A program made the translations under genes and the position numbers. From an uncultured Bacilli bacterium (GTDB taxonomy: Bacteria; Bacillota_I; Bacilli_A; RF39; UBA660), in the NCBI GenBank assembly GCA_944358565.1, contig CALVRK010000007.1, positions 1 through 20,488 of the forward strand: DNA of 20,488 bases. Direction: 5' to 3'. The number at the start of each line of letters is the position of its first letter. The first letter of the stretch is position 1. Shown here piece by piece: positions 6,076-13,719 of this stretch. The notes beneath the pieces were generated by a model. It was not told where the DNA came from. It did not search any database and worked only from the letters and a program-made list of their open reading frames with translations.

Positions 6076-8587
6076 TTACTTTTCCTCTAAATCTATCATA
6101 CATTATCATTATAATAAATATTCCAAATCCAAGCGCACTAACAATTTTACCAAATAATGCATTAGGGGCTTCAAATTCAATTTCAATATTATGTTCACCC
6201 TTCTTTATAGGAAATCCAATAAAAGATTTATTAACCTTTGCATAATCAACTTTTTTGCCGTCAACTTTAATTATAAATCCTTTATCATATGGAATAGATA
6301 AATTAAAATAACCATCTTTAGTAACCTCTATATTACCACTAATCTTATCACCTAGTGCCTCATCTATTTCAAAAACATCAATATCCTCAAAACTATTTAC
6401 AAAATCATTATAATTTAAACTATAAAGTTCAGCTTGACTAATATAATGAGTACCTTTAGAAAACTTAATATCTAAATAATCAAAATCATCATTACTAGAT
6501 AATGTATAATCAAAAGTATAATTACTATTAAAATACTTCCAACTTGCACACGTTAATTTATTATTAACTCCATTAACTTCAATCATCGTATCTCCTAAAA
6601 AGCATTCCTGAGGTTTTTCCACCGTAAATCTAAGTAAATAAATTTTTTGCTTAGATTTTTCATCTAACTTAATCCTTAAAACACCACCATCTTCATTTTT
6701 AACCGTCACCTTATAACCATCTTTATAATTTTGAATAGTCAAATTTTTCTTATCACCATCATTTAAATTTAATTGAATTTCCTTAATCAAACTATCATAC
6801 TTATAATCTCCAAACTCTGTAACAACATTTCCAATTAAAGCTAAATCATCATTCGGATAATTTAATTTCTCATAATCATCACTATTTATAACTCTATCCG
6901 TCGCATACCCAAGTGGTAATGCGTTTTTATTAATATAAACCGTATAATCACCATACTTCTTCCACACCTTATAACCTAATGGCGCATCTTTATCCGTAAT
7001 TAAGTACTTCACTCCCATTAAAGTTTCAAATAAACTATTCTTAGTTTCACTTGCAATAAACATATTACGTAAAGACCTATTATTATTAAAATCATAAAAG
7101 AAATTCATATAATTAGTATTATAAGTTGAAGAATATAAAGTTGTAACATTTTCATTAATATTGTCAATATGATTTACTAATTCTTCTGATACTTTTAAAT
7201 TAATAGCTACCCTATAAAAACTTTTATCACTTTGTGCAATATCTTCGGTAATTTTCTCCAACATCGGATCATTTTGTTTACCAAAATCTTCAATAGTTAT
7301 CAAACTATCACCTAAATTAATCACTAAACAAACTAAAATACTAATAATAGCTAAAGGAATAATTATAATATTTTCTTTTTGAAATTTTTGATATAAAAAC
7401 AAAAGTAAAAGTATTAAAATACAATCTAAAGTAAAAAATAATTTTAAACTATTATCTTCCAAATATATCCATAATAAGCTAATAATTATAGTCAAAAAAA
7501 CTATCTTAAAATTAACTTTACCACTAAATAATGCTTTTAAAAAGTGTCCTATAGCTAAAACATAAAGTGGTAAAAAAGGAATTAAAGCCTTACCCTCTAA
7601 ATATAAAGTCCCATTTAAAATATAGACAAAAATCGGACAAATAATTAATAAAGATAATACTATACCTAAAAATCTTTTTTCTTTTTTCATAAAAATCATA
7701 TAAATAATGCTTATAAAAGAAATTCCTAAAAGACCAACCGAATAAGATTTGTAAAGTAAAAAATTTAAATTAATACTAGGTAATAAAGCATCTAATAATG
7801 AAACCGCACTAAAACTTTCACTTCGGCCATTCATAAGAGCATATATAACTGGAAATAAAATAACCCCAGCCATTAAAATCCCTGTAATTACTAATAAAGC
7901 AAAACTCATGCCTTTCCTAACAAAATCTCTTAAAATAAATTTATCGTTCACTCTCAAATATTCATAAATTCCATATATAGTTAAACATAAAATTCCACCA
8001 ACACTATAATAATAACTAGTCATAATCATTAAAAAAATACTTATAATCATTAACCATTTTGAACCACTAGAAAAATACTTTCGTACACCAATAAGACCTA
8101 AAAGCAAAAACGGCATATAATTTATAAACATAATATGTCTATGGCTATGAAAAAGTAATGGCCCTGCCATCGCAAACATCAAAGTTAAAACAAAACATAA
8201 CTTTGAAGAAAAATCAAAACCTTTAGTCCATCTATAAAATAAATATATTGAAATAATTCCAATTAACAAAGTACTAAAAATTATATAAAAACTCATAGGT
8301 ATAAAAGGAAATAAATAAGAAACTAAAATAATTGGACTAAATAACCCATAATAAGCAAAATAATAAATATTTTGACCAGCACCTATATTAAAAGCAAAAT
8401 CTGGAAATAAATCACCAGTATTATAAAAAAGCATTCTAAAATATTCTGGAAAAGTAATGTGCTGAAAACCCCAGTCCATACTCGAACCAAAGATAAACTC
8501 CCCGTGTGTAATAACAAATGCAATTGTTAAATAAATTATACCTATCCAAAATATATTAAACTTATCTTTTTTATTTAATTTTTCCAT
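6068..8587 (-). CDS. YfhO-family polytopic membrane protein (putative GT-C glycosyltransferase)
   Basis: The 839-residue protein has about 12 N-terminal hydrophobic segments (11-425), a long soluble outer domain (about 430-805) rich in beta-type sequence, and a final membrane segment near 810-830. GSSMDWGFQH and DFAFNIGAGQNIYYF (63-77) match the first outer loop of YfhO proteins, where an acidic residue is thought to be catalytic. Known: YfhO of Bacillus subtilis and its relatives use undecaprenyl-linked sugars to glycosylate lipoteichoic acid or other surface polymers. Inferred: this copy decorates a surface glycan. It overlaps the PIG-L gene by 13 bases upstream and the L,D-transpeptidase gene by 8 bases, pointing to tight co-expression. 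Its ribosome site is weak (GGGGCGA), suggesting coupling to the gene before. Confidence 0.85.
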   Translation of the reverse strand: MEKLNKKDKFNIFWIGIIYLTIAFVITHGEFIFGSSMDWGFQHITFPEYFRMLFYNTGDLFPDFAFNIGAGQNIYYFAYYGLFSPIILVSYLFPFIPMSFYIIFSTLLIGIISIYLFYRWTKGFDFSSKLCFVLTLMFAMAGPLLFHSHRHIMFINYMPFLLLGLIGVRKYFSSGSKWLMIISIFLMIMTSYYYSVGGILCLTIYGIYEYLRVNDKFILRDFVRKGMSFALLVITGILMAGVILFPVIYALMNGRSESFSAVSLLDALLPSINLNFLLYKSYSVGLLGISFISIIYMIFMKKEKRFLGIVLSLLIICPIFVYILNGTLYLEGKALIPFLPLYVLAIGHFLKALFSGKVNFKIVFLTIIISLLWIYLEDNSLKLFFTLDCILILLLLFLYQKFQKENIIIIPLAIISILVCLVINLGDSLITIEDFGKQNDPMLEKITEDIAQSDKSFYRVAINLKVSEELVNHIDNINENVTTLYSSTYNTNYMNFFYDFNNNRSLRNMFIASETKNSLFETLMGVKYLITDKDAPLGYKVWKKYGDYTVYINKNALPLGYATDRVINSDDYEKLNYPNDDLALIGNVVTEFGDYKYDSLIKEIQLNLNDGDKKNLTIQNYKDGYKVTVKNEDGGVLRIKLDEKSKQKIYLLRFTVEKPQECFLGDTMIEVNGVNNKLTCASWKYFNSNYTFDYTLSSNDDFDYLDIKFSKGTHYISQAELYSLNYNDFVNSFEDIDVFEIDEALGDKISGNIEVTKDGYFNLSIPYDKGFIIKVDGKKVDYAKVNKSFIGFPIKKGEHNIEIEFEAPNALFGKIVSALGFGIFIIMIMYDRFRGKVNG

Positions 8588-9243
8588 TTATTCGCCCCAA
8601 TCCAATCTTCAAATGGTAACATATGCTTATAATCATCATATATACCATCATACTTCTTTACCATATTATTAATTTTATTTTGAATCAAATTACCATCTAA
8701 AGTGGTTTCTTTATCTAACTTATCTAACTTTCTTTCACTATAATATTCACCAAAATAATAAAGATTATTAACCTTTAATTCATTTAAAATTTGATTAATT
8801 TGTTTGTGCTGATAATTATCATATTCCCCATCTGGATTATGAGTCACAACTTCACTCCAATTTTTATATTTCAAAATAAATCTAATTTGTTTTTTAATTT
8901 TCTTATAATCTCTATTCAAATAAATTTTATCAGAATATCCCATCATAATAACCGGATCTTTACTATACTCCGTTGCCTTTAAAAAATCATCGGTTTTACC
9001 TTGATTATATCCACAAGAAATACATACAACTAAATAATTATCTGAAATAAGATGAGCACCTCCCCAAACACTCTCATCTCCAGGGTGACTTACAATCATT
9101 AACTTATTCACATTATTTAAATTTAAATCTTCAAGCTGCCCTTTTACCGGCATTAAATTAGGTTTCCTTAAAAATGTCCACACAATAAAAAACATTAAAA
9201 CTAAAACAATTAAAACAATAATAACATTTTTTAATTTTTTCAT
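8575..9243 (-). CDS. PIG-L family deacetylase-like protein with altered active-site motif
   Basis: Family members are zinc-dependent N-deacetylases acting on GlcNAc-type sugars. An N-terminal membrane segment (about 6-24) anchors an outer catalytic domain. The zinc motif, normally HPDDE, reads HPGDES: the His and second Asp (metal ligands) remain, while the first Asp, the usual general base, is Gly. The later region THNPDGEYDNYQHKQ keeps the final His ligand but lacks the common GH before it. The enzyme may therefore be slow, use another base, or have become a binding protein. The ATG at 9243 was chosen because GAGGGG sits six bases before it; the ATG at 9249 touches that site. The overlap with the YfhO-like gene suggests a shared surface-glycan role. 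Confidence 0.78.
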   Translation of the reverse strand: MKKLKNVIIVLIVLVLMFFIVWTFLRKPNLMPVKGQLEDLNLNNVNKLMIVSHPGDESVWGGAHLISDNYLVVCISCGYNQGKTDDFLKATEYSKDPVIMMGYSDKIYLNRDYKKIKKQIRFILKYKNWSEVVTHNPDGEYDNYQHKQINQILNELKVNNLYYFGEYYSERKLDKLDKETTLDGNLIQNKINNMVKKYDGIYDDYKHMLPFEDWIGANKWKN

Positions 9244-9261
9244 TTTCATCCCCTCATTTAA

Positions 9262-9915
9262 TTATAAAGCTTTAAATAAAGTAAACGGATAACGCTCTGG
9301 AAGTGGTAATTCAAAACTCATAACTTCCCTAGTAATTGGATGTTTAAACTCCAATTTAGAAGCAAATAAAGCAATCTGATCTTTTACTGCATTAGGATTA
9401 TATTTTTGATCACCATAAAGTGGAATTTTTCTAGAAGCAAACTGCACTCTAATCTGATGACTTCTACCTGTTTTTAAACTAATCCTAACTAAAGATAAAT
9501 TATTAATAAACCCAATTAAATTATAACTAAGCTCAGATAATTTGCCATCCGCACATACTCTAGTTATATTCATCTTTTCATCTTTTTTTAATCTATCGGT
9601 AAATATTCCACTTTCACTAACTTTACCTTCTATAACTGCCATATATATTTTCTTAAATTCATGTTTTTGAACCTGTTTAGAAAGTCTACTAGCTGCTTTA
9701 GAAGTCTTTGCAAAAACCATTACTCCACCAACCGGTCTATCAAGTCTATGTACTAAACCTAAATAAGCCTCACCAGGTTTATTATATTTTTCTTTTAAAT
9801 ATTTCTTAAGCATCGTAAGTAAATCTTCATCACCACTTTTATCGGCTTGAACAGGTACATTAATAGGTTTTTCTACAACTAACAAATGATTATCTTCATA
9901 AATAATATTAATCAT
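9262..9915 (-). CDS. RluA-family pseudouridine synthase
   Basis: Converts uridine to pseudouridine in rRNA or tRNA. Seen: the start IIYEDNHLLVVEKP typical of the catalytic domain, the active-site HRLDRPVGG (the Asp attacks the base), KIYMAVIEG, RTGRSHQIRVQFA-like sequence (KTGRSHQIRVQ) and the final HPITREVMSFELP. There is no N-terminal S4 domain, so it is a short RluA type; the exact target site cannot be told. The RPVGG in place of the common xxTSG occurs in part of the family. The open frame begins at 9933, but the ATG at 9915 lies directly before the conserved domain, has GGAGATGGGAAAG upstream, and overlaps the methyltransferase stop by 8 bases as in coupled genes. Confidence 0.9.
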   Translation of the reverse strand: MINIIYEDNHLLVVEKPINVPVQADKSGDEDLLTMLKKYLKEKYNKPGEAYLGLVHRLDRPVGGVMVFAKTSKAASRLSKQVQKHEFKKIYMAVIEGKVSESGIFTDRLKKDEKMNITRVCADGKLSELSYNLIGFINNLSLVRISLKTGRSHQIRVQFASRKIPLYGDQKYNPNAVKDQIALFASKLEFKHPITREVMSFELPLPERYPFTLFKAL

Positions 9916-10789
9916 TACTTTCCCATCTCCCATATATCCCGCAAGGAAGTATTAAATTATTTTTCGTAATTGGAAGTCCAACTTCTCCCGAAGTAACCTT
10001 ACCATTTGGATAAATTGGCAACATCATCGTTTTAAGCATATTAGCAAGTACGATATTACTAATACCTGTCGTATAAGCATTAATAAGTAAAAATAATGGT
10101 TCATCACTAAGTATTTTTAAACAAGCATCTAACAAAATAGCCATATTTTTTTCAAACTTCCAAACCTCTTTATTCGGCCCTCTACCATAACTAGGTGGAT
10201 CCATGACAATTCCATCGTATTTATTCCCACGTCTATATTCTCTGAGTGCAAACTTTAAACAATCATCTACAATAAATCTAATATTATGATCAGTAAGTCC
10301 GCATAAATCTCTATTTTCTTTAGCCCACATTGTCATTCCTTTAGAAGCATCAACTTGAACAACATCAGCGCCCGCTTTACTACAAGCCATTGTTGCCGCA
10401 CCAGTATAAGCAAACAAATTAAGAATTTTGACCTTTCTTCCGTTAGAAACAGCATTCCTAATCTTATTCATCATAAAATCCCAATTAGTAGCTTGCTCGG
10501 GAAATAATCCAGTATGTTTAAAGTTAGTTGGAGTGACTTTAAAAGTTAAATCTTTATATTTTACCGTCCAAAACTCCGGTAACTTATTTTTAAACTCCCA
10601 GTATCCTCCACCTTTATTAGAACGGTGATAAAAGCCGTCTACTTTATTCCATTCATCACTAAAATCCATTTCCCACATAGCTTGTGGTTCAGGTCTTCTT
10701 AAAATAACCTTACCCCATCTTTCTAATTTTTCACTATTACCTGCATCTAAACATTCATAATCAGACCATTCATCACTAACTTTAAGCAT
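9908..10789 (-). CDS. Class I SAM-dependent rRNA methyltransferase (RlmI/RlmK-like, COG1092 type)
   Basis: Expected to methylate 23S rRNA with S-adenosylmethionine. Seen after an N-terminal beta-rich part: the SAM-binding loop NLFAYTGAATMA (about 124-135), the acidic residue in VQVDASKGM, IRFIVDDCLKF, and MDPPSYGRGP (196-205), the catalytic DPPxxx motif. A PUA domain like that of RlmI is not evident, so the target base is not assigned. The frame can be opened by TTG at 10804, but GGTGGTG lies inside that extension at the right distance from the ATG at 10789, and an extended -10 promoter is just upstream. It heads a run of five overlapping or closely spaced genes. Confidence 0.88.
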   Translation of the reverse strand: MLKVSDEWSDYECLDAGNSEKLERWGKVILRRPEPQAMWEMDFSDEWNKVDGFYHRSNKGGGYWEFKNKLPEFWTVKYKDLTFKVTPTNFKHTGLFPEQATNWDFMMNKIRNAVSNGRKVKILNLFAYTGAATMACSKAGADVVQVDASKGMTMWAKENRDLCGLTDHNIRFIVDDCLKFALREYRRGNKYDGIVMDPPSYGRGPNKEVWKFEKNMAILLDACLKILSDEPLFLLINAYTTGISNIVLANMLKTMMLPIYPNGKVTSGEVGLPITKNNLILPCGIYGRWESND

Positions 10790-10826
10790 TTTTTTCACCA
10801 CCAATATTCAAATACATTCACTAAAT

Positions 10827-10835
10827 AGTATACCA
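10827..10835 (-). promoter_or_regulatory. Extended -10 promoter of the methyltransferase unit
   Basis: TGGTATACT on the minus strand forms an extended -10 about 37 bases before the chosen ATG. The -35 region (TTTTAG at 17 bases) is weak. Confidence 0.5.
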
Positions 10836-10861
10836 TATTTTAATTTTTTCTAAAAATCTGT

Positions 10862-10920
10862 ACAAAAAAAGTTGGAAAATTGAATTGGCATATGCCAGCC
10901 CCTATTGTTTCCAACCTTAT
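10862..10920 (-). ncRNA. Possible short RNA: promoter followed at once by a hairpin and T run
   Basis: On the minus strand GTTGGAAA (10908-10915) pairs with TTTCCAAC (10871-10878), followed by seven T. The 29-base apical region contains the palindrome TGGCATATGCCA (10886-10897), which can form a second small stem, and a purine-rich AATAGGGGC stretch. A good promoter lies directly upstream with its predicted start next to the first stem base, so the product would be about 58 nt. It lies after the rpsI terminator and before the separate promoter of the methyltransferase, so it need not belong to either gene. It could also be a second terminator or attenuator. No known RNA family is recognised. 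Confidence 0.4.
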
Positions 10921-10926
10921 ACTATA

Positions 10927-10955
10927 ATTATATGAACATATCCAAAATTTAACAA
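10927..10955 (-). promoter_or_regulatory. Promoter upstream of the short-RNA candidate
   Basis: TTGTTA (10950-10955), 17 bases, then TATAAT (10927-10932). The predicted start is near 10920, immediately before the hairpin at 10915. Confidence 0.5.
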
Positions 10956-11023
10956 TATAAAATTTTAAAAGAAATTTAACTTTACATCAAATTTTACACA
11001 TTTTAAACAACCCCAAAAACATA

Positions 11024-11058
11024 CAAAAAACACTGGAACAAAATCCAATGTTTTTTTT
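11024..11058. terminator. Terminator of rplM-rpsI
   Basis: On the minus strand ACATTGGA pairs with TCCAGTGT (one G-T pair) around a six-base loop and is followed by a T run. The stem is about 12 bases past the rpsI stop. A T8 on the other side makes it symmetric. Confidence 0.8.
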
Positions 11059-11069
11059 GATAAAATATA

Positions 11070-11483
11070 TTATCTCTTTGAGAATTGTGGAGCTCTACGT
11101 GCACCTTTTAATCCAGGTTTCTTTCTTTCTTTAACTCTAGAATCACGAGTTACAAATCCAGCTCTTTTTAAAATTTTTCTATAACTATCTTCTTTACCTT
11201 CGTTTTCTTTATCATATTCAAGTAAAGCTCTAGTAATACCTAAACGAATAGCACCAGTTTGACCAGTAAATCCACCACCGTTAACTTTAACAGTAATATC
11301 AAATGTATTTTCATTATTTGTTGCAACTAATGGTTGCATTAAATCCATAATATTAGTTTCATATGGGAAGAATTCTCTAACATCTCTACCATTTACAGTA
11401 ATAGTTCCTTTTCCAGGTACCATTTGTACTCTAGCAACAGATGCTTTTCTACGACCAGTTCCTACAAATTTTCTTTCTGCCAT
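11070..11483 (-). CDS. rpsI: 30S ribosomal protein S9 (uS9)
   Basis: Small-subunit protein whose C-terminal tail reaches the P-site tRNA. Seen: GTGRRKASVARVQM near the N-terminus, GKGTITVNGRDVREFFP, VKVNGGGFTGQTGAIRLGI, and the basic tail ending in ARRAPQFSKR with the conserved final Ser-Lys-Arg. Its 137 residues fit the family (about 130). It follows rplM by 11 bases with an AGGAGGG site, and is the last gene before a terminator. The rplM-rpsI pair is near universal in bacteria. Confidence 0.98.
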   Translation of the reverse strand: MAERKFVGTGRRKASVARVQMVPGKGTITVNGRDVREFFPYETNIMDLMQPLVATNNENTFDITVKVNGGGFTGQTGAIRLGITRALLEYDKENEGKEDSYRKILKRAGFVTRDSRVKERKKPGLKGARRAPQFSKR

Positions 11484-11494
11484 TTAAAACCCTC

Positions 11495-11926
11495 CTAGTC
11501 CACTTTAAGCTCAACAGGTTTTTGAGCACTATGTGGATGATTTCCTTCTGCATATACAAATAATTTTTTATACATTTGTCTACCTAATCTTCCTTTTGGA
11601 AGCATGCCTTTAACAGCTCTTTCAATCATTTCTACTGGATATTTTTCAATCATTTCTTTAGCTGTTCTCTCACGAAGTCCACCAGTATATCTACTGTGGT
11701 TATAATACATCTTATCATTTAACTTGTTACCTGTAAGTACTACCTTATTAGCATTTACAACAATAACATAATCGCCACCATCGATATGTGGAGTATAAGT
11801 AGGTTTATGTTTTCCTCTTAAAACATTTGCAACTTTAGTAGCCAAACGACCTAAAGTTTGACCTTCAGCGTCTACAACATACCAATTTCTAGTGACATCT
11901 TCTTTTCTTTGCATGTATGTTTTCAT
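11495..11926 (-). CDS. rplM: 50S ribosomal protein L13 (uL13)
   Basis: Early assembly protein of the large subunit. Seen: MQRKEDVTRNWYVVDAEGQ, LGRLATKVANVLRGKHKPTY within the N-terminal half, GDYVIVVNANKV, YYNHSRYTGGLRERTA and AVKGMLPKGRLGRQMYKKL. The 143 residues match the family. It has its own strong promoter and a leader of about 70 bases with a long hairpin, so it can be expressed apart from truA upstream. Confidence 0.98.
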   Translation of the reverse strand: MKTYMQRKEDVTRNWYVVDAEGQTLGRLATKVANVLRGKHKPTYTPHIDGGDYVIVVNANKVVLTGNKLNDKMYYNHSRYTGGLRERTAKEMIEKYPVEMIERAVKGMLPKGRLGRQMYKKLFVYAEGNHPHSAQKPVELKVD

Positions 11927-11947
11927 TTTTATTTTCCTTTCTCCTTT

Positions 11948-11980
11948 ACATTAGTAAGTTTTCCCAAGACTTACTTATGT
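11948..11980 (-). promoter_or_regulatory. Leader hairpin of rplM-rpsI, candidate ribosomal protein leader
   Basis: In the rplM 5' leader ACATAAGTAAGT pairs with ACTTACTAATGT (12 positions, one mismatch) around the nine-base loop CTTGGGAAA. It ends just before the AAAGGAG site of rplM. Known: Bacillota rplM genes often carry an L13 leader through which the protein represses its own operon. Whether this hairpin belongs to that family is inferred from place and shape only. Confidence 0.55.
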
Positions 11981-12005
11981 GGGATAAATAAATGTACCAG
12001 TATTA

Positions 12006-12034
12006 ATTATATTAAAAAAGCCTTTAAAAGTCAA
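12006..12034 (-). promoter_or_regulatory. Strong SigA-type promoter of rplM-rpsI
   Basis: TTGACT (12029-12034), 17 bases, TATAAT (12006-12011). The predicted start gives a leader of about 70 bases containing the hairpin at 11948-11980. Confidence 0.85.
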
Positions 12035-12125
12035 TGAAATTATATGTTTTTTCATACATTTTCTTGACTTTAAATTAACAAATTTACAAATTATTGATAA
12101 TTTTTCTATTTTGTTACCTTAAGGC

Positions 12126-12869
12126 TTAATATAATACGTCTTTTAAATACAATCCTTCAGGATTAGCTGTTTTACCAGCTTTTCTTCGATCTTGCGCATT
12201 TAATATATCGATTATATCCTCACTCTTACGTTTTCCTTCGCCAATTTCAATTAAAGTACCTATCATATTTCTCACTTGATAACGCATAAAACCTGTTCCT
12301 AAAAAACTTAAAGTAATTTTATTAACATTCTTAAGCTCACGAGTCAATCTTGTTTGAACAATAGTTCTCACATAATCTTCCTTTTCTTCATCAGTTTTTG
12401 TAAACGATTTAAAATTATGAGTTCCCTCTAAATACTTTAATGCTCTTTCCATCTCTACTACATCTAATTTTTTATTATATTGATAAATATAGTCTTTTTC
12501 AATTGGATTATATTCCCCCATATTAATTATATATATATATTCCTTAGCCTTTGCATTAAACCTTGCATGGAAATCATCTGCTACAATCTCCACATTTTTA
12601 ATATAAACATCCTTAGGAAGCAAACTATTAAGGCCATCTTTAAGTTTTTCTGGTGTAATATGTTTTATATCTAAATCAAAATGGGCTTTCTGATTATAAG
12701 CATGAACTCCCGCATCCGTTCTACCAGAAGCATGAACACTTACTTTCTTATGACCATTAATTGTTTTTAAAGCTTTTTCAAGCTCTCCTTGTACCGTCTT
12801 TTCCTTAGGTTGTTTTTGATAACCTTTATATTTAGAACCATCGTATGCAAATGTTATCAAGTATCTCAT
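12126..12869 (-). CDS. truA: tRNA pseudouridine(38-40) synthase TruA
   Basis: Modifies uridines 38-40 in the anticodon arm of tRNAs. Seen: FAYDGSKYKGYQKQP at the N-terminus, the catalytic SGRTDAGVHA (Asp52), HARFNAKAKEYIYII, FKSFTKTDEEKEDYVRTI, and the C-terminal FMRYQVRNMIGTLIEIG. The 247 residues fit the family. AGGAGGA precedes the ATG. In many Bacillota truA follows ecfT in the order ecfA1-ecfA2-ecfT-truA-rplM-rpsI; here the two ATPase genes and truA are adjacent but ecfT is missing. An extended -10 promoter in the 76-base gap may let truA be expressed on its own. Confidence 0.97.
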   Translation of the reverse strand: MRYLITFAYDGSKYKGYQKQPKEKTVQGELEKALKTINGHKKVSVHASGRTDAGVHAYNQKAHFDLDIKHITPEKLKDGLNSLLPKDVYIKNVEIVADDFHARFNAKAKEYIYIINMGEYNPIEKDYIYQYNKKLDVVEMERALKYLEGTHNFKSFTKTDEEKEDYVRTIVQTRLTRELKNVNKITLSFLGTGFMRYQVRNMIGTLIEIGEGKRKSEDIIDILNAQDRRKAGKTANPEGLYLKDVLY

Positions 12870-12909
12870 AATATTCCTCCTACTAGCAAATATATTTTAT
12901 ATCTATACT

Positions 12910-12918
12910 ATTGTAACA
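12910..12918 (-). promoter_or_regulatory. Extended -10 promoter of truA
   Basis: TGTTACAAT on the minus strand, an extended -10, lies about 40 bases before the truA ATG. There is no clear -35. Confidence 0.45.
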
Positions 12919-12945
12919 CAAATAAGCTTTAATCGCACATCCATA

Positions 12946-13719
12946 TCATTCAACAAATCTATATATATCTTTCATTAAATCATTTATATCATCCCGGTAA
13001 CCCAAATTAATACCTTTACTATCCTTAACCAAATTAATAAATTTCACAATTTCTGGTTCAAATATATTATATTTTTCTAAAAGTTGATGATTAGTAAATA
13101 GATCAAATTTATTACCTTTAAATATTATATCACCATCTTTAACTCCAATAACCTCATCAGCCAGTTCTAAAGCAATATCTGTATCATTAGAAGCAATAAC
13201 AAACGTTTTTCCATATCTTAACTTCATCATTCTAAATAATTTTATTAAATTTTTTTTACTTGCATAATCCAAATTAGTAAAAGGCTCATCTAATATGAAT
13301 AATCTTGGGTTACAAGCTAATGCTTTAGCCAGCGCCACTTTTTTTTGTTCACCTCTACTTATCTCAAATGGTGAACGATTTAAAAAACTTTTATCAAGAC
13401 CAACCATCTTTAAAGCACTAATAATTTTTTTATCATAATCACATTTTATTTTTCTTTTTTTTATTTCAAATAATATTTCTGCATAAATTGTATTACAAAA
13501 GAAAAATTCAGCTGGATTTTGTTTCAAAAAATAAACACTTTTAATATTTTTTATAATTTCACCTTCATATGGAATATCACCATTAATTAACGAAAGTAAT
13601 AAACTTTTACCGCCTTTGCCAACAACAAAAGTAATTTTTTTATCAGCAATATTAAATAATAAGTTTTTAAATTTATAATCAGATAAACTCACACTTACAT
13701 CTTTAAATTCTATTTCCAT
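12946..13719 (-). CDS. EcfA2-like ABC ATPase with shortened Walker A
   Basis: By position (second ATPase, before truA) it matches EcfA2, one of the two motor subunits of energy-coupling factor vitamin transporters. Kept: the Q-loop Gln67 (FLKQNPAEFF), a usable signature ISRGEQKKVALAKAL (120-134), and Walker B FILDEPFTNLD with Asp144 and Glu145. Altered: Walker A reads VVGKGGKSLL, two residues shorter than GxxGxGKS, and the H-loop has Asn178 where His is expected. ATP binding at its own site is thus doubtful, while its signature could still serve the partner site. It overlaps the upstream ATPase gene by 10 bases, with GGTGGATG before the ATG. No EcfT or S-component gene is in the window. Cobalt or vitamin specificity cannot be assigned. 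Confidence 0.8.
   Translation of the reverse strand: MEIEFKDVSVSLSDYKFKNLLFNIADKKITFVVGKGGKSLLLSLINGDIPYEGEIIKNIKSVYFLKQNPAEFFFCNTIYAEILFEIKKRKIKCDYDKKIISALKMVGLDKSFLNRSPFEISRGEQKKVALAKALACNPRLFILDEPFTNLDYASKKNLIKLFRMMKLRYGKTFVIASNDTDIALELADEVIGVKDGDIIFKGNKFDLFTNHQLLEKYNIFEPEIVKFINLVKDSKGINLGYRDDINDLMKDIYRFVE

Noticed and set aside
8791..8982. Plus-strand open frame opposite the PIG-L gene
   Set aside because: Ile/Phe-rich low-complexity product, antisense to a supported gene, no promoter or ribosome site.
10428..10628. Plus-strand open frame opposite the methyltransferase gene
   Set aside because: Antisense to conserved SAM-binding motifs and without any sign of translation.
12040..12125. 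Terminator after truA
   Set aside because: Only weak AT-only inverted repeats (such as AAATTAT/ATAATTT) and the short palindrome CCTTAAGG were found, without a following T run, so no terminator is claimed.
12480..12674. Plus-strand open frame opposite truA
   Set aside because: Antisense to conserved truA sequence; low-complexity product.
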